In this document: in pieces, positions 41,976 to 57,802 of the stretch
Numbering within the stretch: position 1 is the stretch's first letter
How the letters are laid out: each line of letters begins with the position of its first letter
Assembly (NCBI GenBank): GCA_963829355.1
Contig: CAWHHZ010000013.1
Location: 391,585 to 455,584, forward strand
Length of the DNA stretch: 64,000 bases
Source: CAWHHZ01 sp963829355
GTDB taxonomy: Bacteria; Acidobacteriota; Thermoanaerobaculia; Gp7-AA8; JAHWKK01
Reading direction: 5' to 3'
Position numbers and translations under genes: made by a program
The notes under the pieces: model-generated
Told to the model about the DNA's origin: nothing
Database searches by the model: none
What the model saw: the letters and a program-made list of their open reading frames with translations, nothing else

Positions 41976-43028
41976 ATGTATCACTTAGTCCGCCCCATCC
42001 TCTTCCGCCTCGACCCCGAACGGGTTCACGAGGCGACGAAGTTCCTGCTGAAGATCGGTCAGCCGGTCCCGGGGAAGACGTGGGCGTGGGAAGCGCTCTG
42101 GACCTCGCGCGTCGAGCGACCGGTCGAACTGTGGGGGATGCACTTCCGCAACCCCGTCGGCATTGCGGCAGGGTTCGACAAGAACGCCGAGCTCGTCCCG
42201 TTCCTCCGTACCGTCGGATTCGGATTCATCGAGGTTGGCACCGTGACGCTCCACCCGCAGCCGGGAAATCCGAAGCCCCGCCTGTTCCGCTACCCGCGCC
42301 AGCAGGCTCTCGTCAACCGGCTCGGGTTCAACAACGAGGGTGCGGACGCAGTCGCGAAGAGACTCGAGCGCTGGGATCGGAAGTTCGAGCGGCGGGGGGC
42401 GAGAGGCGAGAGGCGAGGACCGCTCGATGTGCCGCTGTTCGTGAACATCGGCAAGAACAAGGACGTACCGCTCGATCAAGCTCCCACCGCCTATCGTGAG
42501 ACCTACCGGCGGCTCGCGCCTTTGGCGGATGCCGTCGTGGTGAATGTCTCCTCGCCGAACACCCCGAACCTGCGCGATCTGCAGCGTCCGGAAAGTCTCA
42601 TCGAGATTCTGACGATGCTGCGTGAGGAGCGGAGCGCGGCGACATTCCGGCGTACGGGAGAGCATCCCATTCTCGTCAAGCTCGCTCCCGATCTCGATGA
42701 TGCGCAGTTGCGCGAGACCGTGGACGCGGTCCATGGGATCGCCGACGGGTTGATCGCGACAAATACGACCATCGACCATTCCGCTCTCGCCGGCGAAACG
42801 GACGAAACAGGAGGCCTCTCAGGCCGCCCGCTGTTCGACCGATCGACCGAGGTCCTGAGAAAAATTCGAGAGCAGGTCGGTCCCGACTACCCCCTGATCG
42901 GGGTGGGAGGCATCTTCACCGCCGCTGATCTCGAAGCCAAATTGAGTGCCGGAGCCAACCTCGTCCAGGCCTACACCGGCTTCATCTACGAAGGACCTGG
43001 GTTTGTGAGGAAGCTCCTCGGAGAATGA
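41976..43028 (+). CDS. pyrD: dihydroorotate dehydrogenase, class 2
   Basis: The N-terminal helix pair that binds quinone at the membrane (YHLVRPILFRLDPERVHEAT) marks class 2. MHFRNPVGIAAGFDKNAELV binds FMN, FVNIGKNKDVPLDQA follows, and VVNVSSPNTPNLRDLQ has the catalytic serine. LIGVGGIFTAADLEAKLSAG is the C-terminal phosphate site. It oxidises dihydroorotate to orotate with a quinone acceptor. A short insert (ERRGARGERRG) near residue 145 comes from a GGCGAGA-word repeat at 42395-42417. ATG 41976 directly follows the CGATGAA-type repeat. Confidence 0.93.
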   Translation: MYHLVRPILFRLDPERVHEATKFLLKIGQPVPGKTWAWEALWTSRVERPVELWGMHFRNPVGIAAGFDKNAELVPFLRTVGFGFIEVGTVTLHPQPGNPKPRLFRYPRQQALVNRLGFNNEGADAVAKRLERWDRKFERRGARGERRGPLDVPLFVNIGKNKDVPLDQAPTAYRETYRRLAPLADAVVVNVSSPNTPNLRDLQRPESLIEILTMLREERSAATFRRTGEHPILVKLAPDLDDAQLRETVDAVHGIADGLIATNTTIDHSALAGETDETGGLSGRPLFDRSTEVLRKIREQVGPDYPLIGVGGIFTAADLEAKLSAGANLVQAYTGFIYEGPGFVRKLLGE

Positions 43029-43050
43029 AACGGTTTCGGGTGAGGGCGCC

Positions 43051-43276
43051 AAGGCCCGCGAAGGCGGGCCGAAACAACCTAGCCCAGGGCGTGAGCCCTG
43101 GGGCGCATGAACATACAGGATATACGAGAGGCCGCGAAGGCGGCCGGCACGAGAGCGCGTCGGAGGACGCCGAGGAGTGTCGCCCGCCTTCGCGGGCTCG
43201 AGGATCTGGTGGGATCCAATGTCCCAGGGCTTACGCCGCTGGGCTAGGTTGTGTCGCGCCGCCTTCGCGGCGCTGT
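43051..43276. repeat. large inverted GC-rich repeat, copy 2
   Basis: CCGAAACAACCTAGCCCAGG on the left (about 43070) and GCTGGGCTAGGTTGTGTCGC on the right (about 43239) are inverted, each with adjoining short hairpins of the GGCCCGCGAAGGCGGGCC type. The right arm repeats 38898-38952 nearly base for base. It fills the gap between pyrD and the rRNA methyltransferase gene. Confidence 0.7.
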
Positions 43277-43287
43277 AAGGAAGATTT

Positions 43288-44004
43288 ATGCTCATTTACG
43301 GATTCAATGCTGTACGCGAAGCTGTTCGCTCGACGCCTCGCCAGGTGCGGTATGTCGGGATCGATGCCGGTGCGCGCAAGGGGCGTCTGGGGGAGCTCGA
43401 AGCGGAGGCGAAGGCGGCCGCGATTCCGGTGCGCCGTCTTCAGGGGCGGCAGTTCCAGACGCTCGTGCCGCGCGACGCCGTGCACAACGGCATCGTGGCG
43501 GACGTTGCGGATGCCTCGTACGCGGACGCCGACGAGGTCCTCGATCGCGACACGACGCGGTTCGTCCTTCTCCTCGACGAGATCACCGATCCCCACAACC
43601 TCGGGGCGTCTCTTCGTGTCGCCAACGCGTTCGGTGTCGATCTCGTGATCGTCCCAGAGCACGGAAGTGCCGGACTCACCTCCTCGGCCGTGAAGGCATC
43701 GGCGGGCGCGGCATCATGGGTTCCGGTCGCTCAGGCGAAGAACCTCTCCCGGCAGATCGAGGATCTCAAGGAGCGCGGCTACTGGATCTACGGAGCCGAT
43801 GCCGCCGGGGAGCCGGTCGAGACGGTCGATTTCGCCGACAAGACCGCGATTGTGATGGGAAGCGAGGAGAAGGGGATCCGCCGCCTGGTGCGCGAGCACT
43901 GCGACGTCATCGTCTCGATCCCGATGCAGGGCCAGGTCGATTCGTTGAATGTCTCGACGGCGGCGGCGGTGCTCTGCTGGGAAGTCAGGAGGAGAATGAA
44001 GTAG
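43288..44004 (+). CDS. rlmB: TrmH/RlmB-family 2'-O-ribose RNA methyltransferase
   Basis: The N-terminal substrate-binding domain (IYGFNAVREAVRSTPRQVRY) is joined to a SPOUT domain. LLLDEITDPHNLGASLRVAN is motif 1 with the catalytic arginine region, IVMGSEEKGIRRLVREHCD motif 2, and SIPMQGQVDSLNVSTAAAV motif 3 forming the knot. The layout is that of RlmB, which methylates G2251 of 23S rRNA; other TrmH targets cannot be excluded. AAGGAAG precedes the ATG at 43288. Confidence 0.88.
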   Translation: MLIYGFNAVREAVRSTPRQVRYVGIDAGARKGRLGELEAEAKAAAIPVRRLQGRQFQTLVPRDAVHNGIVADVADASYADADEVLDRDTTRFVLLLDEITDPHNLGASLRVANAFGVDLVIVPEHGSAGLTSSAVKASAGAASWVPVAQAKNLSRQIEDLKERGYWIYGADAAGEPVETVDFADKTAIVMGSEEKGIRRLVREHCDVIVSIPMQGQVDSLNVSTAAAVLCWEVRRRMK

Positions 44005-44007
44005 CTC

Positions 44008-44210
44008 TTGTGGACATGGTGGACGTTCGTGGACGGGGTGGACAGAAGCGTGGACGAAAGCGTGGACAGAAGCGTGGACGGAGCTCGAGGCGGCTTTTCC
44101 TGTCCACGCTTCTGTCCACGTCTCTGTCCACGCTTCTGTCCACAAAAGTCCACCAGGTCCACACCCGTCCACGCTTCTGTCCACCGAATCCACGCCATCC
44201 ACGCTTCTCG
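44008..44210. repeat. GTGGACAGAAGC-word inverted repeats
   Basis: About eight words of the GTGGACAGAAGCGTGGAC type at 44010-44080 face about ten complementary GTCCACGCTTCTGTCCAC-type words at 44100-44205. The block spans most of the space between the rRNA methyltransferase gene and the tRNA cluster, and no gene is present in it. Confidence 0.75.
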
Positions 44211-44309
44211 GAATACGCTCTATCCCCGCTCGGTTAGGCCTCTTTGCCTGTGGCGACACTCCTTGGTGGAGGTCTGCCTCGGATCCTTGAAAAATCGAGC
44301 GCCCCTCGG

Positions 44310-44385
44310 GCTGGCATAGCTCAGTTGGTAGAGCAGCTGATTTGTAATCAGCAGGTCGCGGGTTCGAGTCCCGTCGCCAGCTCCA
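44310..44385 (+). tRNA. tRNA-Thr (anticodon TGT)
   Basis: The 76-base cloverleaf has acceptor GCTGGCA/CGCCAGC, D loop AGTTGGTA, anticodon loop TTTGTAA with TGT at 44343-44345, TTCGAGT T loop and encoded CCA. It is the first of four tRNAs in the order seen upstream of tufB in Escherichia coli. Confidence 0.95.
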
Positions 44386-44391
44386 AATGAG

Positions 44392-44466
44392 GAAAACGCT
44401 GAATGAGGAATGCTGAATGCTGAAATCGTTTTTTCAGAATTCAGCATTCAGAATTCAGCACTTCTG
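44392..44466. repeat. GAATGCTGAAT-word inverted repeat in tRNA spacer
   Basis: GCTGAATGAGGAATGCTGAA on the left and the complementary TTCAGCATTCAGAATTCAGC on the right, with TTTTTT between, form a hairpin between tRNA-Thr and tRNA-Tyr. Confidence 0.65.
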
Positions 44467-44471
44467 AACGT

Positions 44472-44557
44472 GGAGAGATAGCGAAGTGGACAACCGCAGC
44501 AGACTGTAAATCTGCCGGCTTCGGCCTACGGAGGTTCGAATCCTCCTCTCTCCACCA
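44472..44557 (+). tRNA. tRNA-Tyr (anticodon GTA)
   Basis: A class II tRNA of 86 bases with acceptor GGAGAGA/TCTCTCC, anticodon loop containing GTA at 44506-44508, a long variable arm (CCGGCTTCGGCC) and encoded CCA. Confidence 0.94.
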
Positions 44558-44565
44558 TTTTTCAG

Positions 44566-44628
44566 CTTTCAGTCGACAGTCGTCCGTCATCAGCTCTGAC
44601 GACTGTCGACTGGTCGCTGGCGACTGGA
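44566..44628. repeat. GTCGACAGTCGTC-word inverted repeat in tRNA spacer
   Basis: CAGTCGACAGTCGTCCGTCA on the left pairs with TGACGACTGTCGACTGG on the right. It separates tRNA-Tyr from tRNA-Gly. Confidence 0.65.
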
Positions 44629-44631
44629 TGA

Positions 44632-44705
44632 GCGGGAGTAACTCAGTGGTAGAGTCACAGCCTTCCAAGCTGTTGGTCGCGGGTTCGAGCCCCGTCTCCC
44701 GCTCC
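44632..44705 (+). tRNA. tRNA-Gly (anticodon TCC)
   Basis: The 74-base tRNA has acceptor GCGGGAG/CTCCCGC, anticodon loop CTTCCAA with TCC at 44664-44666, T arm GCGGG/CCCGT with TTCGAGC, and encoded CCA. Confidence 0.94.
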
Positions 44706-44707
44706 AT

Positions 44708-44782
44708 TTTGTTCAGTCATCAGTCGACAGTCGTCAGTCATCGGATCTGACGACTGTCGACTGGTCGCTGACGACTGGTTTT
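44708..44782. repeat. GTCGACAGTCGTC-word inverted repeat in tRNA spacer
   Basis: This is a close relative of the previous spacer: CAGTCGACAGTCGTCAGTCA faces TGACGACTGTCGACTGG. The two spacers differ by a few bases only, so they share a common origin. Confidence 0.65.
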
Positions 44783-44788
44783 CTACCC

Positions 44789-44863
<75 letters not shown>

Positions 44864-44871
44864 CGTATCAA

Positions 44872-44940
44872 ATGCAGAATGCGGAATGCTGAATGCTGAA
44901 CGGACTTCTTCAGCATTCAGCATTCAGCATTCAGCATTCC
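44872..44940. repeat. GAATGCTGAAT-word inverted repeat before rpmG
   Basis: GCAGAATGCGGAATGCTGAA on the left faces four copies of TTCAGCA on the right, ending at the GGAGGAG ribosome-binding site of rpmG. Confidence 0.65.
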
Positions 44941-44950
44941 GGAGGAGAAC

Positions 44951-45109
44951 ATGGCTGCTGTAAGAGAAGTGGTGATCCTGCAGTGCACCGAGTGCAAGCG
45001 GAAGAACTACACGACGACGAAGAACAAGAAGAAGACGACAGAGAAGCTCGAGTTCAAGAAGTTCTGCCGTCACGAGCGTCGTCACACCCCTCATCGCGAA
45101 GCAAAGTAA
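44951..45109 (+). CDS. rpmG: 50S ribosomal protein L33
   Basis: The 52-residue protein (MAAVREVVILQCTECKRKNY, then TTTKNKKKTTEKLEFKKFC) is an L33 with one CxxC pair in its first half and a single cysteine near the end, followed by basic residues. GGAGGAG at 44941-44947 gives a strong start. It lies between tRNA-Thr and tRNA-Trp, the usual L33 position ahead of secE. From 45110 to 45288 I see no gene. Confidence 0.92.
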   Translation: MAAVREVVILQCTECKRKNYTTTKNKKKTTEKLEFKKFCRHERRHTPHREAK

Positions 45110-45288
45110 GGCGAGGTAGTGCTGCAGGGCGAGCGCTGAGCCGGTGGTGTGCAGGTGCCGCTGGTCATTGCATTGACCGTTCAGCGTCCGAGATCGGCAC
45201 TCTCCCGCTGGAATAACGCACCGTAGATTCAACATTTGCAACCTTTTGCGGTACCCGTACGCGTTGCGGGTGTCGGTGAATCACGTAC

Positions 45289-45364
<76 letters not shown>

Positions 45365-45476
45365 TAGAAATTGAAAATTGAAAATTGGAAATTGAACGAG
45401 AACTGCTGATCTGACGTGCGCGTGGAGCGCACCACATCCATTTTCAATTTTCAATTCTGCATTTTCAATTTCGGAC
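45365..45476. repeat. AAATTGAA-word inverted repeat before secE
   Basis: ATTGAAAATTGAAAATTGG on the left and CCATTTTCAATTTTCAATTC on the right can pair, with an unrelated 40 bases between. This AT-rich word stands out in the GC-rich surroundings. Confidence 0.65.
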
Positions 45477-45508
45477 CGAATCCGGAAATTCGGAGTAGTG
45501 GAGTAAGT

Positions 45509-45733
45509 ATGAATTTCGCACCCGGCGAATGGTGGACGAGAACGAAGAGCTTCCTGCGGGAAGTGCGCTCGGAGATGACGAAGGTCGCGTGGCCCTCTCA
45601 GAACGAGGTTGTGTCGACGACCGGCGTGGTCATCGTGGCCGTGATCTTTTTCGGCGTCTATCTGTGGCTGTGTGATCTCGCATTTTTCGAAGCGATCGAT
45701 TTCATCTTCAAGACATTCGGGACTGGGGTCTGA
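45509..45733 (+). CDS. secE: preprotein translocase subunit SecE
   Basis: The 74-residue protein is the short bacterial SecE with one membrane helix. An amphipathic start (TKSFLREVRSEMTKVAWPSQ) with the conserved KVAWPS motif is followed by VVIVAVIFFGVYLWLCDLAF. SecE clamps SecY in the export channel. ATG 45509 follows GGAGTAAG. The stop overlaps the start of nusG (TGATG). Confidence 0.92.
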   Translation: MNFAPGEWWTRTKSFLREVRSEMTKVAWPSQNEVVSTTGVVIVAVIFFGVYLWLCDLAFFEAIDFIFKTFGTGV

Positions 45734-46308
45734 TGGTTCAGGCTGACGGCAGTATGCAGTGGTACATCGTCCACACCTACTCCGGGTTCGAGGAGCGGGT
45801 GAAGGAGAACCTCGGTCAGCGGATCGACGCGCTCGCCATGGAAGAGAAGTTCGGCGAGATCCGGATCCCGACCGAAACGGTCGTCGAGATGAAGGGCGGA
45901 AAGAAGCGCGAGATCCAGCGCAAGTTCTTCCCCGGATACATCCTCGTGCAGATGCATATGGAGGATGACGCCTGGCATCTGGTCAAGAACACGCCGAAGG
46001 TCACCGGCTTCGTCGGGACCGGCAAGAAGCCGACGCCTCTGAGTCAGGAGGAAGTCGACGGCATCCTCGATCAGGTTCACTCCGCGAAAGAGAAGCCGAA
46101 ACCGAAGCACATCTACGAGCACGGGGAGCAGGTTCGGATCATCGATGGTCCGTTCACGAACTTCACGGGCGTGGTCGAGGACGTCAATCTCGACCGACAG
46201 ACACTGCGCGTCATGGTCACGATCTTCGGACGGTCGACTCCGGTTGAGCTCGACTTCCTGCAGGTTGCCCGCTACGACGCGACTGAAGAACAGGCTGCAA
46301 AACGCTGA
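45733..46308 (+). CDS. nusG: transcription termination/antitermination protein NusG
   Basis: The NGN domain (MQWYIVHTYSGFEERVKENL, FFPGYILVQMHM) and the KOW domain (YEHGEQVRIIDGPFTNFTGV, then FGRSTPVELDFLQVARYD) are both complete in 191 residues. NusG binds RNA polymerase and couples it to Rho or the ribosome. It is translationally coupled to secE. Confidence 0.95.
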   Translation: MVQADGSMQWYIVHTYSGFEERVKENLGQRIDALAMEEKFGEIRIPTETVVEMKGGKKREIQRKFFPGYILVQMHMEDDAWHLVKNTPKVTGFVGTGKKPTPLSQEEVDGILDQVHSAKEKPKPKHIYEHGEQVRIIDGPFTNFTGVVEDVNLDRQTLRVMVTIFGRSTPVELDFLQVARYDATEEQAAKR

Positions 46309-46341
46309 TTGGCCCACTGAGGCCGATTCGAGGAACGGACA

Positions 46342-46767
46342 ATGGCGAAGAAAATCACCGGATACATCAAGCTTCAGATCCCTGCAGGTCAGGCGACGCC
46401 GGCTCCCCCCGTGGGACCCGCGCTCGGACAGCACGGCGTCAACATCATGGAATTCTGCAAGGCGTTCAACGCCCGGACACAGAAGGATCAAGGCCTGATC
46501 ATTCCGGTTGTGATCACCGTGTTCGGCGACCGTTCGTTCACCTTTATCACCAAGACCCCTCCGGCGGCAGTTCTTCTGCTCAAGGCGGCCGGTCTGGCGA
46601 AGGGCTCGGGCGAGCCGAACAAGACGAAGGTCGGCAAGGTCACCAGCGCACAGGTCGAGGAGATCGCGAAGACCAAGATGCCTGATCTGAACGCCGCGTC
46701 GGTCGAGGCAGCCATGAGAATCGTGGCAGGCACGGCCCGGTCGATGGGCATCGAAGTCGAAGGCTAG
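46342..46767 (+). CDS. rplK: 50S ribosomal protein L11
   Basis: All L11 blocks are present: KKITGYIKLQIPAGQATPAP, PPVGPALGQHGVNIMEFCKA, TFITKTPPAAVLLLKAAGL, and the rRNA-binding end MPDLNAASVEAAMRIVAGTA. The length of 141 residues is normal. L11 forms the GTPase-associated centre with 23S rRNA and binds near RelA and the translation factors. The 124 bases to rplA include a GGAGCTC/GAGCTC inverted pair but no clear L1 operator. Confidence 0.95.
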   Translation: MAKKITGYIKLQIPAGQATPAPPVGPALGQHGVNIMEFCKAFNARTQKDQGLIIPVVITVFGDRSFTFITKTPPAAVLLLKAAGLAKGSGEPNKTKVGKVTSAQVEEIAKTKMPDLNAASVEAAMRIVAGTARSMGIEVEG

Positions 46768-46891
46768 AAGAAGACCGGAGCTCCTCATTCGGGCGGCGGT
46801 CCCTTCGATGGGTATCGCGGTGAAGAGCTCTCAGATACAAACGAACACGTAGGAGATGGGCCCGCCCCATCGTCTGCACTACGGAGGGTCA

Positions 46892-47596
46892 ATGGCGAAA
46901 CACGGCAAGAAGTACCGTGCAGCAGCCGAGAAGATCGAGTCCCGCCCTTACGGACTGGACGAGGCGTTCTCTCTCCTCAAGGAGATAGCGTTCGCGAAGT
47001 TCGACGAAACGGTCGAGCTCTCGATGCGACTCGGGGTGGATCCGAAGCACGCGGACCAGATGGTTCGCGGGACGACGGTTCTTCCGCACGGCACCGGCCA
47101 GACGAAGCGAGTTCTCGTGATCGCTGGCGGTGAGAAGGCTAAGGAAGCCGAGGACGCCGGAGCCGATTTTGTGGGCGGTGATGAGATGGTCGAGAAGATC
47201 CAGGGTGGCTGGGTCGACTTCGATGCGGTCATCGCAACGCCCGACATGATGAGATCGGTCGGTAAACTCGGTAAGGTTCTCGGTCCTCGCGGACTGATGC
47301 CGAACCCGAAAACGGGAACGGTGACGATGGACGTCGTCAAGGCGATCGAAGAGATCAAGGCTGGTAAGGTGGAGTTCCGGGTCGACAAGACCGCGATCAT
47401 TCACGTTCCGGTCGGCAAGGTCTCGTTCTCGTCGGATCAGCTTCTCGAGAACAGCTCCAGCATCATTCAGGCGATTCGCAAGGCGAAGCCGTCTGCGTCG
47501 AAGGGTCGCTACGTCCGATCGATCTACGTATCGGCGTCGATGAGTCCCTCGATCGAGATCGAATCGACCGCCGGCGAACTGGCGAAGGCGGAGTAA
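46892..47596 (+). CDS. rplA: 50S ribosomal protein L1
   Basis: MAKHGKKYRAAAEKI is the usual start. MRLGVDPKHADQMVRGTTVL, VLGPRGLMPNPKTGTVT and FRVDKTAIIHVPVGKVSF are the L1 signatures. At 234 residues it is complete. L1 forms the mobile stalk at the E site and in many bacteria represses its own operon. I start at 46892, where ACGGAGGGTC precedes the ATG. Confidence 0.95.
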   Translation: MAKHGKKYRAAAEKIESRPYGLDEAFSLLKEIAFAKFDETVELSMRLGVDPKHADQMVRGTTVLPHGTGQTKRVLVIAGGEKAKEAEDAGADFVGGDEMVEKIQGGWVDFDAVIATPDMMRSVGKLGKVLGPRGLMPNPKTGTVTMDVVKAIEEIKAGKVEFRVDKTAIIHVPVGKVSFSSDQLLENSSSIIQAIRKAKPSASKGRYVRSIYVSASMSPSIEIESTAGELAKAE

Positions 47597-47606
47597 GGGG
47601 GAGACC

Positions 47607-48146
47607 ATGCTGACGAAAGAGCAGAAATCGCAAGCCGTCTCCGAACTGAACCAGAGTGTCGGTCAGGCCTCGAACGCATTCCTGATCGATTACGAAGGGA
47701 TCTCAGTTCCGCAGGTCACCGAGCTCAGAAAACAGATCCGGGAGACCAACTCGAGCTATGTGGTCGTCAAGAACACGCTCGCGCTCATCGCCATCCGGGA
47801 CACCGCGATCGGTGAGTTGAAAGAGCAGTTCTCCGGCATGACCGCGGTCGCCTACAACAGCGAGGACGCAGTCTCGCTGGCAAAAGCACTCACGAAATTC
47901 GCGAAGGATGCCCCGGCAGTCAAGTTCAAGGGCGCCCTCGTCGAAGGGAAAGTCGTTCCGGTCGACCAGATCAACCAGATCGCCTCGCTCCCGTCACGTG
48001 AGGAGCTCGTCACGAAGCTCGTGTTCCTTCTCCAGAGCCCCATCCAGGGCCTGGTCAACGTTCTCAACGCGAATATACGAAACCTGGCAGTGGTGCTCAA
48101 CCAGATTGCAGAACAGAAATCTGGCGGCGCCGCAGCGGAAGAATAA
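47607..48146 (+). CDS. rplJ: 50S ribosomal protein L10
   Basis: MLTKEQKSQAVSELNQSVG and FLIDYEGISVPQVTELRKQI are the L10 N-terminal rRNA-binding blocks. The C-terminal helix (PIQGLVNVLNANIRNLAVVL) carries L7/L12 dimers. Only ten bases separate it from rplA, so the classic long L10 leader with its autoregulatory structure is absent. The 179-residue length is normal. Confidence 0.94.
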   Translation: MLTKEQKSQAVSELNQSVGQASNAFLIDYEGISVPQVTELRKQIRETNSSYVVVKNTLALIAIRDTAIGELKEQFSGMTAVAYNSEDAVSLAKALTKFAKDAPAVKFKGALVEGKVVPVDQINQIASLPSREELVTKLVFLLQSPIQGLVNVLNANIRNLAVVLNQIAEQKSGGAAAEE

Positions 48147-48185
48147 TTCGATACCCTGAACCTTTTTATTGGAGGCAGTTCCACC

Positions 48186-48569
48186 ATGGCAATTTCAACG
48201 GAAGATTTCGTCAAACAAGTCGAAGAGATGTCGGTTCTCGACCTCTCCAACCTGGTCAAGGCTCTCGAGGACCGCTTCGGTGTTTCCGCCGCGGCTGCCG
48301 CGATGCCGATGGCCGCTGCAGGCGGCGCCCCGGCTGAGGCCGCTGCTGCCGAAGAGCAGACCGAGTTCACCGTCGTTCTCGAAGGTGCCGGTGACAAGAA
48401 GATCAACGTCATCAAGGCGGTCCGCGAAGTGACCAGCCTCGGACTCAAGGAAGCCAAAGACCTCGTCGAAGCCGCTCCTTCGAACATCAAGGAAGGCGTC
48501 ACGAAGGAAGAGGCAGCCGACATCAAGAAGAAGTTCGAAGAGGCCGGCGCAAAAGTCAGCGTCAAGTAA
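48186..48569 (+). CDS. rplL: 50S ribosomal protein L7/L12
   Basis: The 127-residue protein has the dimerisation N-terminus (VEEMSVLDLSNLVKALED), the alanine-rich hinge (AAAAMPMAAAGGAPAEAAAA) and the factor-binding C-terminal domain (LEGAGDKKINVIKAVREVTS, GLKEAKDLVEAAP). TTTTATTGGAGGC gives the ribosome-binding site. It recruits GTPase factors to the ribosome. Confidence 0.95.
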   Translation: MAISTEDFVKQVEEMSVLDLSNLVKALEDRFGVSAAAAAMPMAAAGGAPAEAAAAEEQTEFTVVLEGAGDKKINVIKAVREVTSLGLKEAKDLVEAAPSNIKEGVTKEEAADIKKKFEEAGAKVSVK

Positions 48570-48582
48570 TTCGTCTCTCGTG

Positions 48583-48614
48583 TGGTGACGCGGCGGAGCT
48601 CCCGCCGCGTCACC
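48583..48614 (+). terminator. hairpin after rplL, possible attenuator or processing site
   Basis: GTGACGCGGCGG and CCGCCGCGTCAC form a perfect 12-bp stem with a short AGCTC loop (48585-48613). No T-run follows, so it is more likely an attenuation or RNase-processing site between the ribosomal genes and rpoBC than a full terminator. GAATGC/GCATTC words continue at 48618-48690. Confidence 0.55.
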
Positions 48615-48836
48615 CGCACGAATGCGGACTGCAGAATGCTGATCGGGGTTCCCGGGTCGCCATTCTGCATTGTGCATTCTGAGTTTTGAGTAAAACGAGT
48701 CCGGAGAGGGGGGGAGAGGGCCCTTTCCATTGAGACTCATCACCCGCGATCTCATTCGACGCGCCCGCCTGCGTCGGACCTCGCTTAGGTCTCCGCACTC
48801 CCGTGCGGATAAAAGACACGGAAGGAGTAAGCGCCT

Positions 48837-53108
<4,272 letters not shown>

Positions 53109-53186
53109 ACGATTCCGGGCGGTCGGTCCCGCGTTGGGTCCGGCCGCCCCTGTCGCCCAAGGGTTCTGAAAGGAACGGAGGCAACA

Positions 53187-57362
<4,176 letters not shown>

Positions 57363-57367
57363 GCGAG

Positions 57368-57393
57368 ATGCGGGGCCGGGGACGGCCCCGCAT
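57368..57393 (+). terminator. GC hairpin directly after rpoC
   Basis: ATGCGGGGCCG, loop GGGA, CGGCCCCGCAT form an 11-bp perfect stem six bases after the stop codon. The T-run is weak (ATTTC), so this may be a first, partial terminator or an RNA-stability element ahead of the stronger one at 57428-57457. Confidence 0.6.
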
Positions 57394-57427
57394 TTCGGGT
57401 TCAAGAGTTCAAAAGTTCAAGAGTTCA

Positions 57428-57457
57428 AAGGCGGGGCCGCAAGGTCCCGCCTTTTTT
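57428..57457 (+). terminator. intrinsic terminator of the rpoBC transcript
   Basis: AAGGCGGGGCC, loop, GGTCCCGCCTT with following TTTTTT is a strong Rho-independent terminator. It is preceded by three GTTCAAGA words (57399-57426) of the family seen near 7202-7430. Confidence 0.85.
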
Positions 57458-57573
57458 GTCCATTGAGCGCACTGCCTTTCCCCCTCTCCCCCCGGGGAGG
57501 GCCGGGGAGAGGGCTCTTTACGTCCTACGTGTCATCCATTCGAAAACGAGCCCGACCTCAATGCCCGTAGCGG

Positions 57574-57624
57574 GTCACCCCGAGCGGGCGTGCGGGCGGG
57601 AAAGCGAGGGGCCTCGCCATCCAC
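57574..57624. repeat. dispersed CACCCCGAGCGG repeat, copy 2
   Basis: GTCACCCCGAGCGGGCGTGC, then GGGCGGGAAAGCGAGGGGCC, then TCGCCATCCACT repeats 2146-2206 with few changes. It lies in the gene-free stretch between rpoC and the integrase gene; the remainder of that gap (57460-57570 and 57625-57785) shows CCCTCTCC/GGAGAGGG words and nothing I can assign. Confidence 0.55.
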
Positions 57625-57802
57625 TTGAACGCAACGACCGGTGTGTGGGTGGGGGGGGTGGAGAGAATGACAGCTGCGGTGACCCACACATCCGCCCTCG
57701 CAAATCCACTCCTCGTAGAATCCCTTTCCATTCCGAGGACCTTTCCCCCCGAAATCCGCCATTTTCTTGACACCCGCGCCCCGCCGAGGGAGCCTCGGTG
57801 TC

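Noticed and set aside
45110..45288. A tuf remnant or small gene between rpmG and tRNA-Trp.
   Set aside because: No open frame or resemblance to EF-Tu can be seen.
47597..47606. An L10 leader ahead of rplJ.
   Set aside because: Only ten bases separate rplA and rplJ, too short for that structure.
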